A stretch of DNA of 64,000 nucleotides from Marinoscillum sp. MHG1-6 (GCF_024714475.1 NZ_JAMZMI010000001.1:825185-889184), one strand, 5' to 3'. Positions 8,744 to 18,733 are shown, numbered from the stretch's first letter. Translations and numbers: made by a program. Notes: generated by a model from the letters alone, not told the origin.

Positions 8744-9820
8744 TTAGATCTTGTTTGTTCGGGCGATAAGATAATAATCAGCGATGACTAATGCAGCCAT
8801 GGCTTCCACGATCGGTACTGCACGAGGAACAACGCAAGGATCATGTCTTCCTTTTCCACTGACGGTAACGGCCTTTCCCTCTTTATCAACGCTGTCCTGA
8901 TCTTTCATAATGGTGGCTACAGGCTTAAATGCCACATTGAAATAAATGTCTTCACCATTGGAGATGCCACCCTGGATTCCTCCTGAAAGATTAGTCTTGG
9001 TTCTGATCTTGTCTCCATCATTGAAAAATTCATCGTTATGCTGCGAACCCTTCAGTTTGATGCCTTCAAAGCCACTACCATACTCAAATCCTTTAACGGC
9101 ATTGATGCTTAGCATGGCCTTCCCAAGTTCAGCATGTAGACGGTCAAATACCGGTTCGCCCAGACCAACTGGTACTCCCTGAATAACACCGGTCACCACG
9201 CCACCGACGGTATCCTGGCTTTTTCTTACGTCATCTATGTAGTCATACATCTTTTGAGCCATCTCAGGATCCGGACATCTAACGTCGTTGGTCTCTGTCA
9301 AAGCAAGGTCAAGTTCAGTGTATGGCTTACTCAGTTGTAATTCTCCCACCTGAGAAACATATGCCTGGAAGGAAACACCTACTTCTTTCAGCATCAGCTT
9401 GGCAATGGCTCCGGCGGCTACTCTTGCAGCTGTCTCACGTGCAGAACTCCGACCTCCACCTCGATAGTCTCTGACACCATACTTTTGCTCGTAAGTATAA
9501 TCGGCATGTGAAGGACGAAACTTATCAGCGATATGTGAGTAGTCTTTACTTTTCTGATCCTTATTGCGGATCAACAGGGCAATTGGTGTTCCCGTGCTGA
9601 CGCCTTCAAATACTCCGGAAAGAATCTCTACCTGGTCTTCCTCCTTACGTTGGGTAGTGATCCTGGATTGACCGGGCTTCCTTCTTGCCAGTTCATTTTG
9701 AATAAAATCCAGGTCGATAGGAACACCCGCCGGACAGCCGGATATGGTGGCGCCAATGGCAGGCCCATGTGATTCTCCAAATGTTGTGATGGAAAAGATT
9801 TTTCCGAAAATACTACCCAT
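8744..9820 (-). CDS. aroC: chorismate synthase
   Basis: Last common step of the shikimate pathway: it converts 5-enolpyruvylshikimate-3-phosphate to chorismate with reduced FMN. The 358-residue protein carries the three family signatures, [18 protein letters not shown] near the N terminus, the [19 protein letters not shown] region near residue 120-140, and the C-terminal [18 protein letters not shown] region near 320-340. The start overlaps the end of batD by 8 bases, so translation is likely coupled. No other aro genes are nearby. Confidence 0.97.
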   Translation of the reverse strand: MGSIFGKIFSITTFGESHGPAIGATISGCPAGVPIDLDFIQNELARRKPGQSRITTQRKEEDQVEILSGVFEGVSTGTPIALLIRNKDQKSKDYSHIADKFRPSHADYTYEQKYGVRDYRGGGRSSARETAARVAAGAIAKLMLKEVGVSFQAYVSQVGELQLSKPYTELDLALTETNDVRCPDPEMAQKMYDYIDDVRKSQDTVGGVVTGVIQGVPVGLGEPVFDRLHAELGKAMLSINAVKGFEYGSGFEGIKLKGSQHNDEFFNDGDKIRTKTNLSGGIQGGISNGEDIYFNVAFKPVATIMKDQDSVDKEGKAVTVSGKGRHDPCVVPRAVPIVEAMAALVIADYYLIARTNKI

Positions 9821-11264
9821 TCGATTTCTTGCGGATTGCGATTAATGCTGTCAGCACTAATAAGGTTAAAATTAAAATGTTTGCAAAAATACGAATCCAC
9901 GGGTTTTCTTTGAGTGGAGACAGTTCATTATTTTCAAATTCGATGCCATCGTAAAATGTTCCCATGTCATTTGACATGATATATTCGTTCTTGCGGCTTT
10001 CTCCAGTGACCGTTACTGTTTGTCTCGATTGTAATGTATCGTAAGTGCCTTTAGCAGGGTTAAAGAAAATCCAGTTGAAATAATCCCCTAATTTGTAAGT
10101 CCCGGGTTCGTTTGGAATACCATAATAACTAAAACTCTTGGTTCCTTTCACTCTGCCGTTTGCCCTTGTGATATCCTGCTTAATATTCGGAGCGTAGATG
10201 TCGAAGTGACCTGATTCAGGTATCGCAGGCGCTTCGATGGCACTGATATTCCCTTCGCCGAGGATGTTGAAGGTGTAGCTGAAACTTTGTCCAGTCTGTA
10301 ATTCCAGTTCACTGATTTGCTCTGCCATGCGATAGTTTCCTACTGCTACCTGATCACGAAGCGGATGAGGGGGGAGCACTTTGACCTTAACCCTCTTGGT
10401 GCGAGAGGAGAAGGTTTCAAAATCTTCCTGACGGTTGCGGCCAAAGAAAGTCGGGTTTTTAGCCACTTTATATTTAATGACCTTCAGATCAATTGAAGGG
10501 AAATCGATGGGTTCCTCATTAAGAGGATAGTAGGTCGCTTGGAAAAGCTTGAATTGGTTATATTTTTTTCCACTGATCGTGACTGGCTCACCTTTGATAT
10601 CATCAATGTTAAAATTTTCTTCCCAGGTGTTTGCTGGTTTAATGTCTTTGACAATCTCCGAAAGCTGATTGACCAGGTCATAAAACCGCATATTGGCCTG
10701 GTTCGTCTCCGCTACATAGAATGCCAGGGTTGTGGTAAAGCCCTCTCCAACATACACTTCAGATTTGTCTGTGGTCAGAGCTAAAAAAGCGTCGGCTTTG
10801 ACGTCGATAAACTCTTGGGGAGTATCATTTCTGAATACATCAAAAGGGTCATAAAATGGATCTCTTCTTTGTTGCTGTTGTTGCTGGGCTGGCCCCACTT
10901 TGACACTTGACCCAGACACTTTAAATTCTTTTCCATTGACTTTCAGGGTAAACGGAGCAATGGTAAACGTGCCTTCTCTTTGTGCCTGATAATTTTGTGT
11001 AATACTCTGGCTACTAGCCATTTGTCCGTTAGTGAACGTTGTAGAGGAGCTGGAAGAAGTACCCCTCTTGATAAAACCTTCAATATCCGGGAACCCGGAG
11101 TAATCCCTCAATCGCTCATTTTTTAGCGTCAGGGTAATAGTAAAATATTCGTTTAGAGCGATTTCTCGCTTATTATAATTTACAGACACCTCTTGGGCGT
11201 GAATTTTTGTTAGGAAAAAACAAAAAATTAAGTAACTTACTAGTCTTGCTCTCGTAAGAATCAT
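9813..11264 (-). CDS. BatD-family membrane-anchored protein
   Basis: A 483-residue envelope protein of the BatD (oxygen tolerance) family. It has an N-terminal signal peptide ending near HAQ (residue 24), several Ig-like beta domains, a low-complexity Ser/Thr segment at about 70-85, a poly-Gln run at about 130-137, and a single C-terminal transmembrane segment (about 458-476) followed by a short basic tail. BatD proteins normally sit in batABCD operons linked to envelope or oxidative-stress fitness. Here the gene is separate from other bat genes and is joined to aroC by an 8-base overlap. The family assignment is firm; the biochemical role is not known. Confidence 0.88.
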   Translation of the reverse strand: MILTRARLVSYLIFCFFLTKIHAQEVSVNYNKREIALNEYFTITLTLKNERLRDYSGFPDIEGFIKRGTSSSSSTTFTNGQMASSQSITQNYQAQREGTFTIAPFTLKVNGKEFKVSGSSVKVGPAQQQQQQRRDPFYDPFDVFRNDTPQEFIDVKADAFLALTTDKSEVYVGEGFTTTLAFYVAETNQANMRFYDLVNQLSEIVKDIKPANTWEENFNIDDIKGEPVTISGKKYNQFKLFQATYYPLNEEPIDFPSIDLKVIKYKVAKNPTFFGRNRQEDFETFSSRTKRVKVKVLPPHPLRDQVAVGNYRMAEQISELELQTGQSFSYTFNILGEGNISAIEAPAIPESGHFDIYAPNIKQDITRANGRVKGTKSFSYYGIPNEPGTYKLGDYFNWIFFNPAKGTYDTLQSRQTVTVTGESRKNEYIMSNDMGTFYDGIEFENNELSPLKENPWIRIFANILILTLLVLTALIAIRKKSNG

Positions 11265-11403
11265 AGCACCACGGGAAACCTTTACTGAGGAATTAATATT
11301 AATCGAAAAAAGATTTAATTAAATAATCTTCAGGAAAACCTGACTTCAAAAGAGAACGTCAAATTTACATTGTAGTTATCATCTTTAACAAAATTTAGCG
11401 GAT

Positions 11404-11595
11404 ATGTTAGAGTACTTCAAAACCGTCTTATCAAAAGTAAGTTTCGACGATATTTTGTTCGAAAAGGAACTTCTCAAGGCGATTTCTTCATTGAATGATG
11501 AAGAAGTATCTACATTAGAAGATTGGTGCTTCGAGAACTATGAAGATCGGTATGGGCCGGTGCTCATCAAGTGCTTCGCTTCTCAGGCAGCATGA
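11404..11595 (+). CDS. 63-residue acidic protein, unknown
   Basis: A short, acidic (rich in Glu and Asp), probably helical protein: it starts MLEYFKTVLSKVSFDD and contains a central EEVSTLEDWCFENY segment. There is no signal peptide or membrane segment. It is divergent from batD and followed at once by a strong terminator, which together with good codon use argues that it is a real gene rather than chance. The length and pattern resemble small conserved proteins of Cytophagales with no known role. Confidence 0.65.
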   Translation: MLEYFKTVLSKVSFDDILFEKELLKAISSLNDEEVSTLEDWCFENYEDRYGPVLIKCFASQAA

Positions 11596-11601
11596 ATAAG
11601 A

Positions 11602-11630
11602 AACCCCGGACAACCCCCCGGGGTTTTTTG
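11602..11630 (+). terminator. Rho-independent terminator between convergent genes
   Basis: Perfect 8-bp stem AACCCCGG / CCGGGGTT with an 8-base loop, followed by TTTTG. It ends the 63-aa gene; on the minus strand the T-run is weak, so it is mainly a plus-strand terminator, although it also lies just after the DUF389 gene. Confidence 0.85.
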
Positions 11631-11632
11631 TT

Positions 11633-13015
11633 TTATTTCAACACTACCACCAAAGAGTCCGCTTTGGTCCTGACGGTTAACCATTCTTCGATTTTAGCAA
11701 TGTCCCTTCTGTAAGGCGTACGGGTGAATGACAGCACTGCATAGCAAACAGTGTCTTGATTTTGATTGGTCATGTCACCGATGGAGATGGTTTTAAGCGT
11801 AGGGTATTGGATAGATAGCTCTTTGGAGATATCCGTTATTGGATAGCGCTTAGATCTCAGCTTAAAAAGCTCCTCTTCCAATACGGCAATCTGGTCATCT
11901 TTTGATTTGATCTGTTCCTCGCTTTGAGAGTAAAGGTCATTGAGAATATCTAGTTTCAGAGAGGCACTCATACGTTCAAATTCCTCTTTGGTTTCTTCAC
12001 TTCGATCTTCTTCATACCCCTGGCGGATTACCAATTCGGCCTCCCCGAGCTTATAATTTTTCATTCTTCCCTCCAGCTCTTTGATCTCCTCATCAGTAAG
12101 TGGCTTTCCGTACAGAGTTAAGTTAATGATCCCCTTATTTTCCTGGATGGCGTATTCCTGATTGATGACATAAGTTTCTTCAAAAGCAACTTCTGTTGAC
12201 ACGAAATGACGGGCATTTTGCTCAAAGAGGGTTCTTCTAACGACACCATAAGCCAGATAAACACTAGGAATAATTGTGATCAATACAAAGGCGAGGATGT
12301 ATGACTTCACCTTACGTTCTGCGGCCGGACTCTCAAATTTCTTTTTCGGGTACTTCAGAGCCCGTACGATGAGGAAGGTGGCCACACTTATTAGTACACT
12401 GTTAATGAAGAACAGATAAAAGGCTCCAATAAAGAAATACCAGTTTCCATTGGCGAGACCGTATCCCGCTGTACATAGTGGCGGCATGAGGGCCGTTGCA
12501 ATCGCAACACCGGGAATGGCATTTGATTTTTCCTTTCGTGAGCCTGCTACGATACCAGCAAGACCACCAAAGAAGGCAATGAGCACATCCCAAAGAGTAG
12601 GCTCTGTTCTGGCCAGCAATTCATTTTGAGCCTCATGAAGGGGTGTTATCCAGAAATACAGTGCCGAAGTAAGTACACTGGCAAGAACTGCTACACTCAG
12701 GTTTTTAAAGGCCTTTTTGATGAGCTCAAAGTCGTTGATTCCTGCTCCCAGTCCTACGCCGATGATCGGTCCCATGAGCGGGGAAATTAACATGGCACCT
12801 ATGATCACTGCCGTGGAATCGACATTTAGGCCGATAGAGGCTATAAAGATCGCGAAGATGAGAATCCAAAGATTGGCTCCCTTAAACTCAACTCCTTTTT
12901 TGATTTCATTGATTGTGGTCGATTCCCGCTCCTTATCCTCATGGAGGTTGAAACGTTCATTCATGAATTGCCGGAAGGCAATCACCAGTCGAGCGGCAGC
13001 GTTGTTATTACTCAT
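11633..13015 (-). CDS. DUF389 family integral membrane protein
   Basis: A 460-residue protein with a short soluble N terminus, about six transmembrane helices between residues 50 and 255, and a soluble C-terminal half with coiled-coil character (about 285-400). The repeated glycine-rich membrane motifs (AVIIGAMLISPLMGPIIG, AGIVAGSRKEKSNAIPGVAIATA split across helices) are the DUF389/TIGR00341 signature. The family occurs widely and has no established function; transport is often suspected. The C-terminal domain may be regulatory. No neighbour hints at a substrate. Confidence 0.88.
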   Translation of the reverse strand: MSNNNAAARLVIAFRQFMNERFNLHEDKERESTTINEIKKGVEFKGANLWILIFAIFIASIGLNVDSTAVIIGAMLISPLMGPIIGVGLGAGINDFELIKKAFKNLSVAVLASVLTSALYFWITPLHEAQNELLARTEPTLWDVLIAFFGGLAGIVAGSRKEKSNAIPGVAIATALMPPLCTAGYGLANGNWYFFIGAFYLFFINSVLISVATFLIVRALKYPKKKFESPAAERKVKSYILAFVLITIIPSVYLAYGVVRRTLFEQNARHFVSTEVAFEETYVINQEYAIQENKGIINLTLYGKPLTDEEIKELEGRMKNYKLGEAELVIRQGYEEDRSEETKEEFERMSASLKLDILNDLYSQSEEQIKSKDDQIAVLEEELFKLRSKRYPITDISKELSIQYPTLKTISIGDMTNQNQDTVCYAVLSFTRTPYRRDIAKIEEWLTVRTKADSLVVVLK

Positions 13016-13227
13016 TTGCTAGATATGACTAAATAAGCATATGTTTTGTTTGATCAGCAATCAAATTGGGCTAGTAAACGAAGCGTCCAAAAAATTTTTA
13101 GTGCTGAATGTGCTGTTGAGAATATTATTTTTCAACCGATAAAAATAAAGCGTTATAGAGCTGATCTAATACCAAATAAGCAAAAAAAAGATGTGATCAT
13201 TAACCACTTGTTTTTCTGGTATTGGTA

Positions 13228-13860
13228 TTAAAAACTGTAGGCTTTTTGAAGATCCCTTTTTGCGCTTTCCGCCAGCGTATCAATTGTCAGAATATCTCCG
13301 ATTATCTCAGGTTGTGGATGGCGTTTGTAAAGAAGCTGAAATACATCGCTGATGCTAAACTCACTTCCTTTTACCTCTAAGATCATTTCATCACCGGGCT
13401 TCACAATTCCCGGCTCAATCACCCTTACGTAGACACCGGAGTGTCCAAGTGAAATAAATTCCTTGAGTGCTTTCTGAGTACCCATGCGGATTCCGAATTT
13501 GAAGCAGGGCTGTCTGGGTTCTGAGACTTCCACAAGGGCCGTTCCCAAACGATATCGGGAACCAATAAATACCTCCCTTTCCTGCAACCCCTCAACGGTC
13601 ACGTTTTCCCCGAACATGCCCCAATCCCAGTTCAGTTTTGGGTATCGTTTTTTCCAGGTAGGATAAGGATCAGCCGAGTAGAGGTAGCAGGCCTTGTCAA
13701 TACCCCCATGATATCGTCGGTCAACTACATGATCCTGCTCAACATCTGTGGCTCCAAGGTGGATTTCGTCTACCGGGTGTTTGAAAATCCCGGTTTCAAC
13801 TATTCTGAATCGCCATTGAACCTTCTTCCTTTCCCCCCGATTGACGGAAACGACTTTCAT
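13228..13860 (-). CDS. MOSC-domain protein (YiiM-like)
   Basis: A 210-residue MOSC domain protein. The domain occurs at the end of molybdenum cofactor sulfurases and in reductases such as YiiM. Visible are DRRYHGGIDKACYLY and EPRQPCFKFG with the conserved Cys119 expected to bind molybdenum cofactor. The reading frame stays open to 13956, but the ATG at 13858-13860 gives the standard N terminus (MKVVSVNRGE) and lies one base beyond the stop codon of the upstream PhoH gene, so the two are translationally linked. It likely takes part in reduction of N-hydroxylated compounds, which is family-level inference. Confidence 0.88.
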   Translation of the reverse strand: MKVVSVNRGERKKVQWRFRIVETGIFKHPVDEIHLGATDVEQDHVVDRRYHGGIDKACYLYSADPYPTWKKRYPKLNWDWGMFGENVTVEGLQEREVFIGSRYRLGTALVEVSEPRQPCFKFGIRMGTQKALKEFISLGHSGVYVRVIEPGIVKPGDEMILEVKGSEFSISDVFQLLYKRHPQPEIIGDILTIDTLAESAKRDLQKAYSF

Positions 13861-13861
13861 T

Positions 13862-15199
13862 TTAAAGTAATTCGTTTGCCAGGTTGGCCAACTCCGATCG
13901 CTCTCCTTTTTCCAGGGTAACATGAGCGTACATTGGATGGTCCTGGATGCGGTCAATCAGATAGGACAAGCCGTTACTTTGTGAATCCAAATAAGGTGTA
14001 TCGATCTGATGAATATCCCCAGTAAAAATGATCTTGGTGTTTTCCCCTGCTCGAGTGATGATGGTCTTGATCTCATGTGGAGTCAGGTTTTGCGCCTCAT
14101 CTACGATGAAGAAAATGTTACTCAAGCTACGTCCCCTGATATACGCCAATGGAGTGATCAAAAGCTTTTCCTTATTCACCATTTCGGTGATGTTCTTAAA
14201 CTCCTTATCCGTTTCTTTGTATTGATTTTGGATCAGCTTCAGGTTATCCCAAAGCGGCTCCATGTACGGGTTGAGTTTTGATTTGATGTCACCAGGCAAA
14301 TAGCCGATGTCTTTATTGCTCAAGGGTACAATTGGTCGGGCAAGGTAAATCTGCTTATAGGCGCGACGTTGCTCGAGCGCTGATGCCAGCGCTAGCAAGG
14401 TTTTTCCAGTTCCTGCCACTCCATTGATACTCACCAGCCTAATGTTTGGATTGAGCATGGCATGGATTGCAAAGGTCTGCTCGGCGTTTCTTGGTTTGAT
14501 ATTGTAAACGGAGGTCTTGTCAACCTTATCCAGGTATTTTGTCTCCGGATTATAATAGGATAGTACCGAGTTTTTATCGCTTTTCAGGATATAATAACTA
14601 TTGGCAATCGCTTTTTTGGTTTTCAGAATATTTTTTCTCGGAACCGCGCCATCCTTAAACAGGGTATCGATTTCAATTGAGTCCACGCCATCCACCTCAT
14701 ATTTACCGGTATGCAGCGAGCTGACGTTTTTGATCTTTCCTGTTTCGTAGTCCTCCGCAGAGATATCCAGTGACTTGGCTTTGAGGCGTAGATTGATATC
14801 CTTGCTGACCAGGATCACCGTCTTGTTTTTTTCGGTTTCCTTCAGCGCCAGGGCGGCATTGAGAATCCGGTGGTCGTTCTTATTATCACCGAAAACTTTT
14901 CTGGCATCCACGGTGCTGTCCGATTCCATCAGGACCTTAAATTTTCCTTTGGATTTCCCATTTAAAGGGATCCATTCCTGGAGCAGATGTCCGGCAGCCA
15001 GTTTATCCAGCAATCGGGTAAATTCCCGTGCTTCAAAGTTCTTGGTATCGTTTCCTTTTTTGAAGTTATCAAGTTCCTCAAGTACCGTGATCGGGATTCC
15101 TACATCATGTTCGGCAAAGTTGAGGATGGAGTCATGTGAGAAGAGAATTACAGAGGTGTCAAGGACAAAAATCTTCTTTTCTTTCGCGCTCTTAGCCAT
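13862..15199 (-). CDS. PIN-PhoH fusion ATPase (PhoH2-type)
   Basis: A 445-residue protein with an N-terminal PIN nuclease domain (about 8-135; FVLDTSVILF with the first catalytic Asp, then a conserved VLEELDNFKKG) and a C-terminal PhoH ATPase domain (about 225-445) with Walker A GVAGTGKT near 260 and Walker B FFIVDEAQN near 362. This is the PhoH2/YlaK layout, described as an RNA helicase and ribonuclease. In some bacteria it is paired with a small antitoxin-like gene, which is not seen here. It lies 96 bases after the AlbA_2 gene and one base before the MOSC gene. Confidence 0.92.
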   Translation of the reverse strand: MAKSAKEKKIFVLDTSVILFSHDSILNFAEHDVGIPITVLEELDNFKKGNDTKNFEAREFTRLLDKLAAGHLLQEWIPLNGKSKGKFKVLMESDSTVDARKVFGDNKNDHRILNAALALKETEKNKTVILVSKDINLRLKAKSLDISAEDYETGKIKNVSSLHTGKYEVDGVDSIEIDTLFKDGAVPRKNILKTKKAIANSYYILKSDKNSVLSYYNPETKYLDKVDKTSVYNIKPRNAEQTFAIHAMLNPNIRLVSINGVAGTGKTLLALASALEQRRAYKQIYLARPIVPLSNKDIGYLPGDIKSKLNPYMEPLWDNLKLIQNQYKETDKEFKNITEMVNKEKLLITPLAYIRGRSLSNIFFIVDEAQNLTPHEIKTIITRAGENTKIIFTGDIHQIDTPYLDSQSNGLSYLIDRIQDHPMYAHVTLEKGERSELANLANELL

Positions 15200-15295
15200 A
15201 TGTTGTCGTCGAGTATCGTGTAAACTAGGTGGTGATTGTAATATAAGAGAATTGTTTTCTTTCTGATATCAAAGCAGATGAAAAATTGGGAAAAT

Positions 15296-15940
15296 TTATT
15301 CCGCTGCCATGTACCAGTCTTCCGATTCTCTAGGGAGTATTTTGAGGGCATTAGCCAGCACCATTTGTATCAGGATTTGGGATGATGGCTTGTAGTCCAA
15401 TCCGGTCATTTCCTGAAACTGGGGCAACGTGATATGGCCATTATCATGAAGAAATCGGAAAAGTCTACTTTCGTTTTCTCCGTAGGAAAATTGAACATCC
15501 TTTGGAGCGTTGTTGAATTTTAAAATTTTTCTGATTTCGGGGCTGGCCTGGATGGAACGATCCTTCACTCGGACGAAGGCCTTGCCATACCTGTGAGATT
15601 TCTTTTCAAAGGCATAATAGGGCTTGTTTTGACCGGGGTGGATGTAATAGCAAATGACAGCCCGCTTTTCATTGAGACGGATTAAATGAGTATCAAAGTC
15701 AACCTTTGGTCGGATAAGATCTCTGAAGGCTTTCTGCATAATAAAGTCCTCTTCTTCAGGGTATTTGAGTCCGGGGATAGTTTGGTTATCGTCTACTCCG
15801 ACCAGCAGGTATCCACCTTTGGAGTTGGCAAATGCCACCACCTCTTTGATCACCTTTTCCGGGTGCACGATCTTTCGTTTGAATTCTACCGTCTCATCCT
15901 CGCCCTGGTAGACTAATCGTTTTATCTTCAACAAATCCAT
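15296..15940 (-). CDS. AlbA_2 (Schlafen-like) domain protein with winged-helix tail
   Basis: A 214-residue protein. Residues about 15-135 match the AlbA_2 / Schlafen-core type (formerly divergent AAA-4): EDETVEFKRK followed by VVAFANSKGGYLLVGVDD, the usual signature for nucleic-acid-binding or RNase-like domains. Residues about 150-208 look like a winged helix. It starts 8 bases after the ATPase gene, so it is likely translated from the same mRNA as the ATPase and VWA genes. In other systems AlbA_2 proteins act as transcription regulators or RNA nucleases; here it may be the effector or regulator of the ATPase-VWA pair, which is inference. Confidence 0.82.
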   Translation of the reverse strand: MDLLKIKRLVYQGEDETVEFKRKIVHPEKVIKEVVAFANSKGGYLLVGVDDNQTIPGLKYPEEEDFIMQKAFRDLIRPKVDFDTHLIRLNEKRAVICYYIHPGQNKPYYAFEKKSHRYGKAFVRVKDRSIQASPEIRKILKFNNAPKDVQFSYGENESRLFRFLHDNGHITLPQFQEMTGLDYKPSSQILIQMVLANALKILPRESEDWYMAAE

Positions 15941-15948
15941 GGGATTGA

Positions 15949-17484
15949 CTAATATAAGTCATCGTCATCATTTTCATCATCTTCCTCGTTTTCGGACATC
16001 GAAAACATACTGCTCAACAGATCCTTGAATTGCATCCCACGTTCCAAATAATGCTTGCTCAGCATGCTGTATTCGGCCAGACCGTGTAAGGCAAACTCCA
16101 TCAGAAACAACTTAAATTCTCGAGGATGTTTCCCATTGGAATGAATAACCAATTGTTCGAGTCCGGGAACCTTATTCAGCTCTGATTCATATTCCTGAAG
16201 GCTATAATCATTGATCAGATCAATCATATTTCCTTCCCCAAACCAGTCGGTGATTTCTTTGTACGGATTTTTATCAGCTTTTGATTTGCGACTTTTTTCA
16301 GGATCCGGAAAATACTGAACGAACTGCGTTCTGATTGCCTTTCCGATCAGCGTTCTTGCCACGATTCCGGCTCCTTCCTGTTCGCCTTCATAAACCAACT
16401 CTACCTTCCCTGTGATGGCGGGGATCACCCCCATAAAGTCGGAGAGTCTTGAGAAGGTCGATTTCTCACCGGACTTCAGGAGTCTGAGTTCTGCCGCACC
16501 TATGAGGCTTTCATAAGCTGAAATTGTCAGTCGTGCGGATACTCCACTTTTGCTATCCACATATTCACTTTCACGCGCTTCAAACGCGATCTGCTCAATG
16601 AGGTCTTTCATCAGGTCAAAGACTACCACCTTATCCGTCTGATCTTTTTCTAAGCGAGCCTCCTGTTCAGTAATTTTTTTGCCTACCTCAATGCTTTTGG
16701 GGTAGTGAGTAATGATCTGGCTGTCGATCCGATCTTTGAGCGGAGTGACGATACTTCCTCGATTAGTATAGTCCTCGGGATTCGCAGTAAAAACAAATTG
16801 AATATCCAACGGGAGTCTAAGTTTGAATCCCCTAATTTGGATATCACCTTCCTGAAGGATATTGAAAAGGGCTACCTGAATGCGGGCCTGAAGATCAGGT
16901 AGTTCATTGATCACAAAAATGGCCCGGTGTGATCTTGGGATAAGTCCATAGTGGATCACCCGTTCATCGCTGTAGGGCAGTTTTAAGCTGGCCGCCTTGA
17001 TTGGGTCGACATCACCAATCAGGTCAGCGATAGTCACATCAGGAGTTGCCAGTTTCTCAGTATATCTCTCCGAGCGATGAACCCATTCTACTTTCGTATC
17101 ATCTCCATGTGCTTTGACTTCGTCTTGCGCATATTTCGATAATGGTCTCAAAGGGTCGTCGTTTAGAACGGAACCTGCCACAACGGGAATATATTCGTCC
17201 AGAAGCGAGGTCATCATCCTTGCAATCCGGGTTTTCGCCTGTCCCCGGAGACCAAGAAAGTTGATGTTGTGTCTGGCCAGGATGGCTCGCTCTATATCCG
17301 GGATGACAGTGTCTTCGTATCCCCAGATACCTTCGAAAACATTATCCTTTTTCTGCAACTTTTGAATCAGGTTCTTTCTTAGCTCATCTTTAATGCCGAT
17401 GGGCTCATACCCTGATTGTTTGAGTGCCCCGAGCGTAGTTATTTTGAGTAGCTCTTTAGCTGTAAGTTCGTTGTATGGCTTCAT
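15949..17484 (-). CDS. chelatase-I / MoxR-like AAA+ ATPase
   Basis: A 511-residue AAA+ protein of the magnesium-chelatase subunit I/MoxR type. The P-loop reads GLRGQAKT (78-85): Lys84 and Thr85 are kept, but the usual Gly before Lys is Ala. The Walker B region reads IFVINELPDL (about 188-197), with Asn-Glu instead of Asp-Glu. A PS-I insert-like RGFKLRLPLDIQFVFTANPEDY follows (given here as two joined parts, about residues 220-241). The C terminus ends in an acidic tail (EEDDENDDDDLY). It is encoded 9 bases after a VWA protein gene, the usual MoxR-VWA pairing for assembling or metallating a target. Neither chlorophyll nor cobalamin genes are present, so a metal chelatase role is unlikely. Confidence 0.87.
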   Translation of the reverse strand: MKPYNELTAKELLKITTLGALKQSGYEPIGIKDELRKNLIQKLQKKDNVFEGIWGYEDTVIPDIERAILARHNINFLGLRGQAKTRIARMMTSLLDEYIPVVAGSVLNDDPLRPLSKYAQDEVKAHGDDTKVEWVHRSERYTEKLATPDVTIADLIGDVDPIKAASLKLPYSDERVIHYGLIPRSHRAIFVINELPDLQARIQVALFNILQEGDIQIRGFKLRLPLDIQFVFTANPEDYTNRGSIVTPLKDRIDSQIITHYPKSIEVGKKITEQEARLEKDQTDKVVVFDLMKDLIEQIAFEARESEYVDSKSGVSARLTISAYESLIGAAELRLLKSGEKSTFSRLSDFMGVIPAITGKVELVYEGEQEGAGIVARTLIGKAIRTQFVQYFPDPEKSRKSKADKNPYKEITDWFGEGNMIDLINDYSLQEYESELNKVPGLEQLVIHSNGKHPREFKLFLMEFALHGLAEYSMLSKHYLERGMQFKDLLSSMFSMSENEEDDENDDDDLY

Positions 17485-17493
17485 CCTTAATAT

Positions 17494-18591
17494 TCAGAGG
17501 TTCTTGCGTCGGTTTCGTTTATAATCTTCAAAAATCAGATTACCCAGCCCCTTGAGACTGCTGTAGTAGGCATTGCCATTATTGACCTGGGTAAATTCTC
17601 TCACAAACTGTTTTAGATATGGATCTGAGGCAATCATAAAAGTTGTGATTGGCACATTGATCCTCCGGCATTGCGCCGCCAGATTGAGTGTTTTGTTCAG
17701 GATTTTTGGGTCTAGTCCGAAACTGTTTTTATAATATTTGATCCCTTGTTTCAGGCAGGTGGGCTTCCCGTCGGTGATCATAAATATTTGCTTGTTCTTA
17801 TTTTTTCTTCTCCTCAGGAGGTCCATGGCCAGTTCCAGCCCTGCAACCGTGTTGGTATGATAGGGTCCTACATTGAGATAGGGGAGATCTTTTATTTCTA
17901 TTTGCCAGGCATCGTTTCCAAAAACAATGATATCCAGGGTGTCTTTGGGGTATTTCTTAGTGATCAGCTCGGCCAGCGCCATTGCCACTTTTTTGGCCGG
18001 AGTGATCCGGTCTTCTCCGTACAGTATCATGGAATGACTAATGTCAATCATCAATACTGTAGAGGTCTGCGATTTGAATTCACGCTCTCGGATAGATAGA
18101 TCGCTTTCCGTTAACATAAAATCGCCAAACCCATGGTTGATTTGGGCATTTCTCAGACTTTCGGTTAGTTCAATTTGCTCCGGGGAGTCTCCAAACTGAA
18201 ATTCACGGAAGTCACTACCAATTTCATCTCCCTGACCAGAGTGTGGGGTGTGATGGTTTCCTTTCCCTGACTTTTTAAGTTTTCCGAAAATTTCCTCCAG
18301 TGCACTTTTTCGAATGCTTTGTTCACTTTTTGGTGTGATCCTGATCTCGCCTTTGCCTTCCTCGTCAGTGATATATCCTTTGCTCTTGAGGTCATCAATG
18401 AAATCTCCCATTCCATAATCCGGACTGGTGAGGTTATATTGACGATCAAGGTTGGTAAGCCAGCTTAACGCCTCACTGGCATTGCCGGAAGTGATGGTCA
18501 GTAACTGGATAAAAACCTGTAGCAGATTCTCAAAGGCCGACTTCTGAGGGTCTTTATCTGGAATGAACTCGGTAAACCTATAGCCTATCAT
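17494..18591 (-). CDS. VWA-domain protein, partner of the AAA+ ATPase
   Basis: A 365-residue soluble protein. The N-terminal 150 residues are mostly helical and charged; residues about 170-360 form a VWA domain with a full metal site: DISHS (about 182), a downstream Thr in HTNTVAGL and Asp in MITDGKPT. There is no signal peptide or membrane segment, so it acts in the cytoplasm. In MoxR-VWA pairs the VWA protein bridges the ATPase and its substrate. It is the first gene of a tight minus-strand set (gaps of 9 and 8 bases) with the ATPase and the AlbA_2 protein. Confidence 0.88.
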   Translation of the reverse strand: MIGYRFTEFIPDKDPQKSAFENLLQVFIQLLTITSGNASEALSWLTNLDRQYNLTSPDYGMGDFIDDLKSKGYITDEEGKGEIRITPKSEQSIRKSALEEIFGKLKKSGKGNHHTPHSGQGDEIGSDFREFQFGDSPEQIELTESLRNAQINHGFGDFMLTESDLSIREREFKSQTSTVLMIDISHSMILYGEDRITPAKKVAMALAELITKKYPKDTLDIIVFGNDAWQIEIKDLPYLNVGPYHTNTVAGLELAMDLLRRRKNKNKQIFMITDGKPTCLKQGIKYYKNSFGLDPKILNKTLNLAAQCRRINVPITTFMIASDPYLKQFVREFTQVNNGNAYYSSLKGLGNLIFEDYKRNRRKNL

Positions 18592-18733
18592 TTCGCAGTT
18601 TTAGTTACTACAACTAAAAATACCCAATAATGATTTCTATTGTCAGTGATATTCCTGATTTTGTTGTTGAATTAATGCATTTGTCAGAACAAATGTGATG
18701 ACTTAATTTTAGCGAACTAATCGTCTAAAACAT
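18592..18733. other. intergenic region upstream of the VWA operon
   Basis: AT-rich gap between the divergent VWA gene and a small plus-strand ORF. It should hold the promoters for both. A short inverted pair is seen (TTTTAGTT then AACTAAAA at 18599-18618) close to the VWA start. No RNA gene is visible. Confidence 0.4.

Noticed and set aside
9813..11264. batABCDE operon
   Set aside because: Only BatD is here; the flanking genes are aroC and a 63-aa protein, and the VWA gene at 3.9 kb is a different family member with its own transcript.
13046..13231. 61-codon plus-strand ORF
   Set aside because: It is low in complexity, rich in Lys, Ile and Asn, and overlaps the 3' end of the MOSC gene on the other strand; it is probably spurious.
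13862..15940. PhoH2/PIN toxin-antitoxin pair with the AlbA_2 gene as antitoxin
   Set aside because: Known PhoAT antitoxins are short and overlap the phoH2 gene; the AlbA_2 gene is 214 codons, 96 bases away and tied to the ATPase gene instead.
15296..17484. Magnesium or cobalt chelatase for tetrapyrrole synthesis
   Set aside because: No chlorophyll, haem or cobalamin genes are nearby, the large chelatase subunit is missing, and the ATP motifs differ. General MoxR-type ATPase is the safer call.
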